NCBI GenBank assembly: GCA_965230605.1
Contig: CBDDLD010000004.1
Span: forward strand, 1,922,001 to 1,986,000
Length of the DNA stretch: 64,000 bases
Origin: CBDDLD01 sp965230605
GTDB taxonomy: Bacteria > Bacteroidota > Bacteroidia > Flavobacteriales > Flavobacteriaceae
Reading direction: 5' to 3'
Shown here: piece after piece, positions 35,412 to 43,596 of the stretch
How the letters are laid out: every line of letters starts with the position of its first letter
Numbering within the stretch: position 1 is the stretch's first letter
Program-made: the position numbers and the translations under genes
The notes under the pieces: model-generated
Told to the model about the DNA's origin: nothing
Database searches by the model: none
Seen by the model: only the letters and a program-made list of their open reading frames with translations

Positions 35412-36112
35412 AATGTAAAAGATAAATACATCAAAATATTTGAGCTAAGCAAGACTATTTTTCTAAATTCTACAAAACCAGGGTTATCTAAGTTATAAAA
35501 AGAGCCAAAAATAAATAGTGGAGTGGTAACTATATGCCACACGAAAAGAATTGTAGAAAGGTAAAAAATGATGTTACCTTTAAAATAAAGTATTTGATCG
35601 CTATTGATTATCTGATAAAAATAAATTAACACCCCTGTAATTATTATTGAAGAACCGAAAATAAAATTATATATGGAAGCTGAATGGAAAAATGTTCCTG
35701 TTATAATCCAATATGTAATAGAAAATAACAAGAATACATAAAATAATAAAGAGAATATTTTTTTAGACTTCTCAGAGTTTATTAATTTTTTAAAATATTT
35801 AAACAAAAGAGAAATATTAACAAGTAAGTATAGATTATAGAGCCAAAAATTATGGCGAAAGATACTATTCTTAAAACCAAGAAATAGTCCTTTATCATAA
35901 TATTCTTGCATAAGTTTTGGATAATATCCTATGACTTCAACAAAAAAAGTTACACCAAGAAATAGAATAAAAAACCGTAATGCATCATTACGGTTTTTTA
36001 AATAATAGATATATCCTATTAAAAAAGCACTCCCTTCGAAAAGTCTTGTTAAGAGAGAGTAGTTATTTAAAAGAAAATCTTTCAAAATAATTTTACTGAG
36101 GATAGTTAGCAT
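35375..36112 (-). CDS. Seven-helix membrane protein coupled to histidine kinase
   Basis: About 245 residues from the ATG at 36112, composed of seven hydrophobic helices with short loops and a short basic C-terminus (FLYKKKF). I do not recognise a named family. Its end overlaps the kinase gene by 37 bases and its start overlaps the upstream hypothetical gene by 20. It could be the sensing module for the kinase (inference). Within the coding region at 35968-36000 is a perfect terminator-like palindrome, encoding NRNDALR between helices one and two. Confidence 0.72.
   Translation of the reverse strand: MLTILSKIILKDFLLNNYSLLTRLFEGSAFLIGYIYYLKNRNDALRFFILFLGVTFFVEVIGYYPKLMQEYYDKGLFLGFKNSIFRHNFWLYNLYLLVNISLLFKYFKKLINSEKSKKIFSLLFYVFLLFSITYWIITGTFFHSASIYNFIFGSSIIITGVLIYFYQIINSDQILYFKGNIIFYLSTILFVWHIVTTPLFIFGSFYNLDNPGFVEFRKIVLLSSNILMYLSFTLCFIYFLYKKKF
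35968..36000. terminator. Terminator-like perfect palindrome inside the seven-helix gene
   Basis: 15-base arms pair without mismatch around a CAT loop; the stem has six A on one side and six T on the other (AAAAAACCGTAATG-type arm). It lies about 110 bases after the ATG of the gene. On sequence alone it would be scored as a bidirectional intrinsic terminator, which is unusual inside a coding region. Confidence 0.6.
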
Positions 36113-36467
36113 TTGGTGGGTCACCTTGCCCACCATAGTTAAGTCCACTTCCATCTTGGATATCGCCACTGCCCCCTTTACCATCTTTCCCTAAGCTATC
36201 TGGTGCTGTAGGGACAATAAAGGCCGTAGTATAACCAACTTGCCCGCCTTCATCAGGGTAGGCGCCCATATAAATACGAACACCATCCATATCGGGGTGG
36301 TCCTTCTTTGCCTGGGTCAAATACGCTTCTAGGTCCTCTAAAGAAAACCAAGCTGAGCGGTTGTCTTGTCGTTTAATAAAGTTACTAATTACTGCGTGTC
36401 TTGCAGTGTAGGCATCGTTTAATGCCTTTGCTTCTTCTGGTGAGATTGCACCTTTTGGATAAGCCAT
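36093..36467 (-). CDS. Hypothetical protein, Gly/Asp-rich tail
   Basis: 124 residues, soluble, without a signal peptide. The N-terminal two-thirds is a compact domain (GAISPEEAKALNDAY, WFSLEDLEAYLTQAKKDHPDMDGVRIYMG split by a short loop, then YTTAFIVPT), and the C-terminus is disordered and rich in Gly, Asp and Pro. I have no family name for it. It precedes the seven-helix protein and kinase in the same direction, so it is probably in their transcript unless the internal hairpin stops transcription. Confidence 0.7.
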   Translation of the reverse strand: MAYPKGAISPEEAKALNDAYTARHAVISNFIKRQDNRSAWFSLEDLEAYLTQAKKDHPDMDGVRIYMGAYPDEGGQVGYTTAFIVPTAPDSLGKDGKGGSGDIQDGSGLNYGGQGDPPNANYPQ

Positions 36468-36514
36468 AATTTTTTAGTTTTTAGTTAGATTAAAAAAAAG
36501 TGAAAAATGCTATC

Positions 36515-36540
36515 ATTATTCAGCTCTCGAGGGGAATAAT
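36515..36540. repeat. Imperfect inverted repeat in an intergenic region
   Basis: ATTATTC and GAATAAT flank a GC-richer centre containing CTCGAG, in the otherwise very AT-rich 180 bases between the hypothetical gene and pxpC. It could be an operator for the hypothetical/seven-helix/kinase transcript. Confidence 0.3.
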
Positions 36541-36648
36541 CTGAAACTAGTTTTTAGGGTTAATTAATTTTTTTAGTACATCTAAAATATTGAATTAATC
36601 ACATAAAAAAAATTAAAGTTCTGTTTCTTGACATATTTTCCTACAACT

Positions 36649-37491
36649 TTATTCTTTTAGTCTGAATATTATGCGGTTAGATGTCATTTTTTGGCTGAGG
36701 ATATTTATAGCCATCTCTGTAAGTTGTAAAATACGAGGGTAACCTCCGGTCGTTTGGGCATCACGCATAAGGATAATCAACTTGCCTGAAGGGGTTAGTT
36801 GAACGGTACCCGCTAACACCGGTGAGGTTATGATTGGCGCTAAATCATTTTCTAAAAGGGCTTCCAGTTGATACGCCATTCTGTTATTAAAATTGGAGAT
36901 GGTAAAATCATGATTCAGAAGTTGTTCTTGAGCACTCTGAGGAAGGGCTTCAAACTCGGGGCCTTTGTATACATATAAGGTGTTATCTGTAATAATGTCC
37001 TTAAACCTCGGTTTATTTATAAAGTCTACTTGTCCGTCATTTCCTCCAATGGCTAATTGCATATCCTTTTGAATCGTTGAGTAGTCAGTTATACCTTTAT
37101 ACATGCTTCGACTCCCTAACACCGTTTCTGTATTAAAACCACCTTTTACAGCTAAATAGGTTCTATAACCCTGTATTACTCTTCCAAAACGCAAGGTATC
37201 ATTGGGATTTACATCATACACTTTAAAATTTGAAATTGGTTTATCGTTGAGTTGAACTTCCATCTCAGCTCCTGCGATAGCAATTTGAGTTTCAACATGA
37301 AACTTGAGCGTTGCTCCGATCATGGTCATTTCCAACACTGCTGCATCTCTAGAATTATCGAGTAATGCATTGGCTAAGTTTGAAGCATAGGCATCCATAG
37401 CACCAGAGACAGGAACACCAAGATGCGCCTTTCCCCAACGTCCGGTATCTTGAATTGTAGAATATAAACCTGTTTTAATAATCTCAACCAT
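36649..37491 (-). CDS. pxpC: 5-Oxoprolinase subunit C (biotin-dependent carboxyltransferase-like)
   Basis: 280-residue cyclophilin-like AHS2/KipA domain protein: GLYSTIQDTGRWGKAHLGVPVSGAMD at the N-terminus, AIAGAEMEVQLN, and LIILMRDAQTTGGYPRI near the end. With PxpA and PxpB it forms the prokaryotic ATP-dependent 5-oxoprolinase that opens pyroglutamate to glutamate. It overlaps pxpB by eight bases and is the last gene of the operon. Confidence 0.93.
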   Translation of the reverse strand: MVEIIKTGLYSTIQDTGRWGKAHLGVPVSGAMDAYASNLANALLDNSRDAAVLEMTMIGATLKFHVETQIAIAGAEMEVQLNDKPISNFKVYDVNPNDTLRFGRVIQGYRTYLAVKGGFNTETVLGSRSMYKGITDYSTIQKDMQLAIGGNDGQVDFINKPRFKDIITDNTLYVYKGPEFEALPQSAQEQLLNHDFTISNFNNRMAYQLEALLENDLAPIITSPVLAGTVQLTPSGKLIILMRDAQTTGGYPRILQLTEMAINILSQKMTSNRIIFRLKE

Positions 37492-38218
37492 TAATAAGCT
37501 CCCATTTTAATGTATAATTCCGATCTGAAACTTCAGTTTCTATCCGATTATATGTTTCTATATCCACCGGAACAAGTATAACCTCATCACCAGGTTGGGC
37601 AAAACAGGGTGAATCTGCCTTGGTATTAAAAAATGAAATAGGTGTATTCCCAATAACATGCCATCCTCCTGGTGAGTCCATAGGATAGATTCCGGTTTGC
37701 ATTCCACCAATAGCAACCGACCCTTTTTTGACACTCAAATTTGGTGTAGATTTTCTATCCAAATACAACTTAGGGTCCAAGCCACTGAGGTATAAAAATC
37801 CGGGTAAGAATCCGATGAAACAAACTTTGTAAATGGATTGTGAATGTCGCTCAATAATTTCAGAAATCGGCATTGCTTTTAGCTCTGAAAATTGACGGAG
37901 ATCTGAAGCAAAATCACCTTCATAACATACCGGAATTTCCCAACGCTTGAAGTCTTGTTTTTTTTGGCTAAGATTATGCTCATATAACGCTTTTAGCACT
38001 GAAATTTCATCATAGATTTTATCAATAGTAGTAACATAAATAATTAATAACGAGCAATATGTGTTGATTACCTCAATAATTACTTTACTATTTGACTTTT
38101 CAATACTATATTTATAATTAAGTACGTCCTGAAGTATATTATCCTCTATTTTTTGTGGCCATTCTATCAAAATAGAGTGTGCATTATAGACTGAATATTT
38201 TAATTTAAATGCGCTCAA
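37484..38218 (-). CDS. pxpB: 5-Oxoprolinase subunit B
   Basis: 244-residue AHS1/KipI domain protein: an N-terminal part with LIEWPQKIEDNI, then IPVCYEGDFASDL, CFIGFLPGFLYLSGLD and the signature VAIGGMQTGIYPMDSPGGWHVIG. Partner of PxpC and PxpA. It begins four bases after the pxpA stop and overlaps pxpC, so the subunits are made together. Confidence 0.93.
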   Translation of the reverse strand: MSAFKLKYSVYNAHSILIEWPQKIEDNILQDVLNYKYSIEKSNSKVIIEVINTYCSLLIIYVTTIDKIYDEISVLKALYEHNLSQKKQDFKRWEIPVCYEGDFASDLRQFSELKAMPISEIIERHSQSIYKVCFIGFLPGFLYLSGLDPKLYLDRKSTPNLSVKKGSVAIGGMQTGIYPMDSPGGWHVIGNTPISFFNTKADSPCFAQPGDEVILVPVDIETYNRIETEVSDRNYTLKWELING

Positions 38219-38222
38219 ATTT

Positions 38223-38960
38223 CTAGCGAATAATGATTCCGTGCTCCTTTAAATGCTCCACCAAATATTGGGTTAATTCAATGGCATTTTTTGTGTCACC
38301 ATGTACACAAATCGTCTGTACTTTTATGGGAGCTTCTACCCCACTTTTGACATGTATTTTTCCTTTGGCGATCATCTGCAAAATTTGCTCATATGCAGCT
38401 TGTGGATTTGTGATCATGGCATCCGATTCGCTTCGTGATACTAATGACAAATCATCATTATAGCGTCGGTCAGCAAATCCCTCATACCAAACATCTATAC
38501 CATTGGCTAGTGCTATATCTGAAATTACTGATCCATAAGGCACATACAACTTTATGGGTAGTGCTATACTCTTAACAACTTCAACAATAACTGTAGCGGT
38601 CTTTTCATTAGTAAAAGCCTTATTGTAGAGTGCGCCATGAGGTTTAATATGATGTAATGTCGCTTTCTCTTTATAAAGTATACCCATTAGTGCTCTTACC
38701 TGATGCTTTAAGGTGGTGTACAGGTCTGCACAAGAGATATCCATAACCTTCCGTCCAAAATTAGCTTTATCGGGATATGATGGATGAGCGCCAATCTTAA
38801 TGTTATTAGCTTTAGCCAACCGTACGACTTCTGTCATAGTCTTCGCATCGCCTGTATGACCGCCACACGCAATATTACATGAGGTTATCAAGGGAAAAAG
38901 CTGAGCTTCATTTCCCATACCTTCCCCGACATCGGCATTTATGTCAATTTCTATAGCCAT
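38223..38960 (-). CDS. pxpA: 5-Oxoprolinase subunit A (LamB/YcsF family)
   Basis: 245-residue LamB/YcsF protein with the N-terminal DINADVGEG, SCNIACGGHTGD, IGAHPSYPDKANFGR and a C-terminal VHGD. It is the subunit that binds 5-oxoproline. Its ATG overlaps the stop of the Nramp-like transporter in a TAATG, indicating coupled translation with the transporter. Confidence 0.95.
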   Translation of the reverse strand: MAIEIDINADVGEGMGNEAQLFPLITSCNIACGGHTGDAKTMTEVVRLAKANNIKIGAHPSYPDKANFGRKVMDISCADLYTTLKHQVRALMGILYKEKATLHHIKPHGALYNKAFTNEKTATVIVEVVKSIALPIKLYVPYGSVISDIALANGIDVWYEGFADRRYNDDLSLVSRSESDAMITNPQAAYEQILQMIAKGKIHVKSGVEAPIKVQTICVHGDTKNAIELTQYLVEHLKEHGIIIR

Positions 38961-40189
38961 TACAGCACGTTAAACACTTTTAAAATTCCTTTTACTCCCA
39001 ATACTATAGTGATGACTAAAATTACAAATCCTATAGCATTTTGTAGCTTAGAGTTCTTATATTTTCCTAATAAGGATGATCTATTCATCATCCACAACAG
39101 CATTCCGGCAATCACTGGTAGTAGTATACCATTAGCGACCTGAGCAAACTTGATAATCTCAATGGACTTGATATTCGTCGATGAAGACAGCACGCCTAGC
39201 AACAAAATGAGTATCCATACCGATCTGAATCGGCTGGACTTAAGATCTGAGCTCCATCCAAAACAGCCTGAAGCCACATAAGCTGCTGCCAAGGGTGCTG
39301 TAATCGCACTTGTGATTCCGGCTGCAAAAAGCCCAATAGACAATACATATTTAGCGTTTACTCCCAATAGTGGTTCTAAGGCTTTAGCCAGATCACCAGC
39401 ACTTTCTACTGCACCGTCAGTGGTTATAGCCGCAGCTGAAATAATAATACACATAGACACCACACCACCCAATATAACGGCTATCAATGTATCTCGTTTT
39501 GCTTCTTTAAGACCAGAAACGTTTTCCCATTTTTCTTTAGCTAAAGCAGAATGTAGAAATAGATTATAGGGCACCACAGTTGTTCCTATTAATCCTAAAA
39601 TGGTGATTAGACTTCCCTCAGGAAACTTAGGTATAAAAGCGCCTTTAATGATCTCAGAAATATTTGGTTGTGTGAGTATTGCTGATGCTAAAAAAGCGAT
39701 GCTCATCACTATAACTAAAGCTACGAGAACGTTTTGAAGTACTTTATAGTTTCCTATATATAAGAGTATAAAAGCGACCACACCAATAGCTATACTGAAA
39801 TAATTAAGTGATGTAAAACCCAGTTCTAAAGCAAACCGTCCAAAAATGGTCTCTAAACCTAATACACCGCCACTTATGTTTCCGGCCTCATAAGCTGCAT
39901 TACCGATAATTATTGCAGATACTATTAATATGATAGCTAATTTCTGTACAGCTGGTTTCTGAATTTCAGTTCTAACTACTTCTGCCAAATTTTTTCTGGT
40001 TACTATCCCTAAACGTGCTGCCATTTCCTGAAGCACAACTGTAGCTATAACAGACAAAACCATTGCCCATAGCAAGGCATACCCAAAACCTACACCGGCC
40101 AAGGTACACAGCGTAACAGTGCCCGGCCCAATAAATGCCGCAGCAATTAATGGTCCCGGACCTATACTCCTAAACCATTTCTTAATCAT
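38960..40189 (-). CDS. Nramp-related transporter with altered metal-site motifs
   Basis: 409-residue, eleven- or twelve-helix transporter of the Nramp fold. The helix 1 motif DPGN is replaced by GPGT (residues 21-24) and the helix 6 methionine motif reads VVPYN (205-209) instead of MPHN. Canonical metal coordination (Asp, Asn and Met) is therefore absent. It sits between DUF2891 and pxpA, overlapping both, like the Nramp-like YcsG in the Bacillus subtilis ycsF-kip operon. I infer import of 5-oxoproline or a related solute rather than manganese. It was probably adapted from a metal carrier. Confidence 0.9.
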   Translation of the reverse strand: MIKKWFRSIGPGPLIAAAFIGPGTVTLCTLAGVGFGYALLWAMVLSVIATVVLQEMAARLGIVTRKNLAEVVRTEIQKPAVQKLAIILIVSAIIIGNAAYEAGNISGGVLGLETIFGRFALELGFTSLNYFSIAIGVVAFILLYIGNYKVLQNVLVALVIVMSIAFLASAILTQPNISEIIKGAFIPKFPEGSLITILGLIGTTVVPYNLFLHSALAKEKWENVSGLKEAKRDTLIAVILGGVVSMCIIISAAAITTDGAVESAGDLAKALEPLLGVNAKYVLSIGLFAAGITSAITAPLAAAYVASGCFGWSSDLKSSRFRSVWILILLLGVLSSSTNIKSIEIIKFAQVANGILLPVIAGMLLWMMNRSSLLGKYKNSKLQNAIGFVILVITIVLGVKGILKVFNVL

Positions 40190-41306
40190 GGTCTACCGAA
40201 TTAAGCGCATAAATGGCAAAGCTTCCCAGCCAGTGGCCACCTTCATAATTATCGTCGACAATACTTGGTAGTGAAAAATTAATATGCTGATTAGCAATGT
40301 TCTTCAGATGATCATATTCCGGAATGTCTTTAGCTATAATATTTAAGCTCCATGCTCTTGAAAAATTAACACCATCTAAGTGCACCAGCTTCCCATCTGT
40401 TCTGTCAGACACTTTTCCTGTATCAAGCTGAAATTGTTTATCCTGTAATTGAGGTAGGAAATCCGCACACCATGTTTTAAAATCTTCTAGTGGAAGTATC
40501 CGTTTCATAATGGCTGCTTCTTCTAAACATGGTGATAAAAAATCGAAACCACTAGGTTCCCACGATAAGGGACATCCCTTATCATTCGCATAGAAATCTA
40601 TAGCGCGTTTTTCTATCATGGTTTTTAATTCCTGATGGTTTACCGTTACTGCATAATCGTAAGCGAAAGTCAATCCAAAAGCTGTATTAGGGTGTTCCCC
40701 TACTCGAATCGGATAGTTCAGTTTTGGTAAAAACTCTAAATACCGTTCTACTATTAAGTTAGTCAACGGCTCTAGATTGCTTTCTAATTGTTTCGCTAAT
40801 GGGTCATCCCAGGTATGCAATTCTTCAGCTAGTTTTAATAACCAAGCCCAGCCATAGGTGCGTTCATAGCTTTTGTTATGCTTACCATTAAAGTAATTGA
40901 CCTCCTCAGCTATATTGGCTTTCGATATATTTTGAAGTAATTTTTGGCGAATCTCCTCCTTATGATCTAAATCCGGGAACTGTTTTAATAAACTCACCAG
41001 ACTCCAATGTCCATGTACTGCAGAATGCCAGTCAAAGCAACCATAAAAAGCCGGGTGTAATGCCTTGGGAGATCGTAGGTCTGTACCGTCACCTAAGGTC
41101 TGTCCTAACTTATTCGGATATTCTGTATCCATACAGTGTAATGGGAGTTTTGCTAGACGATTAGCCTCTACCAAGTCTAATTTTGGTACAGGGCTATTAG
41201 CAACCAAAGAAGTTTCTAAAGTAACAACTTGTTGAGTTTCTGAAGATTTTGTTTCATTGCAATTGTAGAGAAACAAAATACATAAAACACTTAATAACTT
41301 TCGCAT
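40182..41306 (-). CDS. DUF2891 family lipoprotein
   Basis: Start taken at ATG 41306, which gives a lipoprotein signal with lipobox LYNC (Cys16). The mature protein matches DUF2891: HCMDTEYPNKLGQ, FYGCFDWHSAVHGHWSLV and an alpha/alpha-barrel-like helical pattern. The conserved His-rich core suggests an enzyme, but no activity is known. It overlaps the transporter gene by eight bases, so it is the first gene of the pxp operon. Confidence 0.9.
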   Translation of the reverse strand: MRKLLSVLCILFLYNCNETKSSETQQVVTLETSLVANSPVPKLDLVEANRLAKLPLHCMDTEYPNKLGQTLGDGTDLRSPKALHPAFYGCFDWHSAVHGHWSLVSLLKQFPDLDHKEEIRQKLLQNISKANIAEEVNYFNGKHNKSYERTYGWAWLLKLAEELHTWDDPLAKQLESNLEPLTNLIVERYLEFLPKLNYPIRVGEHPNTAFGLTFAYDYAVTVNHQELKTMIEKRAIDFYANDKGCPLSWEPSGFDFLSPCLEEAAIMKRILPLEDFKTWCADFLPQLQDKQFQLDTGKVSDRTDGKLVHLDGVNFSRAWSLNIIAKDIPEYDHLKNIANQHINFSLPSIVDDNYEGGHWLGSFAIYALNSVDHD

Positions 41307-41436
41307 AGGAATGAAGTAATAATAAGACATGAAAATACTAAAATACAATAATCACAAGTATATTACTTAATACCATTATGGTTTTGCAATAGATTTACAA
41401 TTATTATTTATTTTAGTATCCAAGATTTAATTTGCT

Positions 41437-43596
41437 ATGACTAAAACCGCAAATCGTAAGAAGTGGATTAAAACAATACAATTCCTTGCTGCTTATCTTG
41501 TTGCCGCATGGACCTTCCTACAATTTTTAGAATGGATATTGAAGCGTTATGATATTTCTCCTAATTGGGTGGATCTGTTCTTGTGGTTTTTTATTGGTAT
41601 CATCCCTTCTTTATTGATCTATATATACCATCAAGAAAGGATCAACAAAAAAATCATAAAACTTAGAGAAAAGATTTTCATTCCATTAAATATTATACTA
41701 GTATTTATAGCATTATATTTTGGCTTTGGGAGTAGTGACCTAGGTGCTACAACCAAAGAAATAAGTTATACAAATGATGCAGGTGAATTAGAGAAACAAC
41801 TCATTACTAAGGAGGAATTTAGAGTTGGTCTCCCCATTTTCAGTTTTGAACAAACTAAAACAGACACTATAAATGATTGGTTATCCTATGGTATCCGCGA
41901 ATTAATATATCAGGATTTACTTCAAGATAAGAACATAAGTCCTTATACCTCATATGCCGATAATACTATAGACAAGGTAATGCAATCCAAGATCTATAAT
42001 GACTATTACTTAGATGGTACGTATAGTGTAGAAAATGGTATTTACATGGTTAAGCCTACAGTAAGGAATGCCAAAAATGGAAAGGTGCTTTCAGAACAGG
42101 AGTTTAAAGGACCAGATTTATTAGATCTTCTTGATGATGTGAGTATTTATGTGAGAGAACATATAGGTATTATTGAAGAGAAAAGAGATTTCTATATCGA
42201 TCTTAACTTAAAGGATTTTATGAGCCCATCTTTAAAGGCTATAAAAGAAACCTTGGATGGGAATTATGAGGCCTCTCAGGCTATTGACAGCACTTTTGCT
42301 TTATCTTACCTAAGGGATGCCAATCGTAAGATCACTTATAGTCTTGGTAAACTAGATGAACGTAACACCATTGATAAAGCCTTAAAGTATAGTAACAAAC
42401 TGCCTTTACAGCGCCAGTTAGAAATTCGCATTCGTAAACATATTGCTTATGAGGAATGGGATATTGCTGAAAAGCTTTTAAAGCTTCAATTAGAAATAGA
42501 TCCAAGTGACCCCATCTATAATAATCTATTATACTTGGTATATAGTGAAACCAAGCAAGTAAAGGCTTATGTAGATCATGCAGAGGAGCAATTTATGAAA
42601 AGTGAAAGCATAAATAAAGGCGAGGTATTCTTGAATGCCAGTCTACTAGTTGGTAATTACTCTGAAATTATCACAGCACTCAAAAGTTTAGAAGTACTAC
42701 AGCCAAATAATTCGGATATTTTCACTTTTAAGTTACGCCCACAACTCTTAAATGGTGATATTGAAGATGCTAAAAAGACTCAAGAAAGAACATTATTAGT
42801 CAACCCTGGATGGAAAAAGTTTGCACATGTCTATGATACAGCTATTGCATATTTATCTAGAAACAAAGTCACCGAGTCCAAATTAAAACGATTTGAAGGT
42901 TTATTTAGGGCGCAAGAATCTGAACAGATCATGCAATTTTGGTTACAGGATGGTATACTCCTCCAAAACGTATCTAATCAAAGAATGAGGCCACCTATAT
43001 TAGCAGGAGACGATATTCTGGTTGATGGAAATTATATTAATAATAGGGTGACTTATAAAAAAGAATTCTTAAAAGATTCAACAGGAAAGACCTACGTCGT
43101 TAAATCTGAACAATTTGGCTACAATCCTCCTGCCACGTTCTGGTATTGGTCTTATGACGACACTATTAAAGCCGCTGAAACAGCACTTGAAAATGGCGAC
43201 TTAGAACACGCTGAACAATTGTATACCAAAGCTATTGAGGATAAACCACATCATTATTTCTTAAAAGAAGCCTTGAAACATATTGCATATGTTAAAGCAA
43301 CAGATCCTGAAGATATACTGAAACAGTACAAGTCCATTGCCGGCAATTATGGCTCACGTAGATTTTCTATTGAAGATGGTAAGCTGTTTTATAAACGTGA
43401 AAAGCTTCCCAAAATACATATACTGCCGATCTCTGAAAATCGTTACATGTCACTTACTAAATATGGAACTCAGTATAGTTTTGAAACTACTGAAGATGGA
43501 AAACAAGTATCAGCAGCCTATACATATGATGTTGAAAACAAAGTATGGAACATGCTGACCGATGAAACTAATTATCTGGTTAAGAATGAGGATTAG
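41437..43596 (+). CDS. Membrane protein with TPR domain
   Basis: 719 residues: three membrane helices in the first 100 residues, then an extracytoplasmic or cytosolic region with a nucleotide-cyclase-like or TolB-like part (YGIRELIYQDLLQDKN to TVRNAKNGKVLSEQEF, about 150-245) and tetratricopeptide repeats from about 300 to 610. The layout resembles flavobacterial integral-membrane TPR proteins associated with adenylate-cyclase or CadC-like regulators. There is no DNA-binding domain at the N-terminus. Its function is unknown. Ends directly at comM's stop, in convergent orientation. Confidence 0.75.
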   Translation: MTKTANRKKWIKTIQFLAAYLVAAWTFLQFLEWILKRYDISPNWVDLFLWFFIGIIPSLLIYIYHQERINKKIIKLREKIFIPLNIILVFIALYFGFGSSDLGATTKEISYTNDAGELEKQLITKEEFRVGLPIFSFEQTKTDTINDWLSYGIRELIYQDLLQDKNISPYTSYADNTIDKVMQSKIYNDYYLDGTYSVENGIYMVKPTVRNAKNGKVLSEQEFKGPDLLDLLDDVSIYVREHIGIIEEKRDFYIDLNLKDFMSPSLKAIKETLDGNYEASQAIDSTFALSYLRDANRKITYSLGKLDERNTIDKALKYSNKLPLQRQLEIRIRKHIAYEEWDIAEKLLKLQLEIDPSDPIYNNLLYLVYSETKQVKAYVDHAEEQFMKSESINKGEVFLNASLLVGNYSEIITALKSLEVLQPNNSDIFTFKLRPQLLNGDIEDAKKTQERTLLVNPGWKKFAHVYDTAIAYLSRNKVTESKLKRFEGLFRAQESEQIMQFWLQDGILLQNVSNQRMRPPILAGDDILVDGNYINNRVTYKKEFLKDSTGKTYVVKSEQFGYNPPATFWYWSYDDTIKAAETALENGDLEHAEQLYTKAIEDKPHHYFLKEALKHIAYVKATDPEDILKQYKSIAGNYGSRRFSIEDGKLFYKREKLPKIHILPISENRYMSLTKYGTQYSFETTEDGKQVSAAYTYDVENKVWNMLTDETNYLVKNED

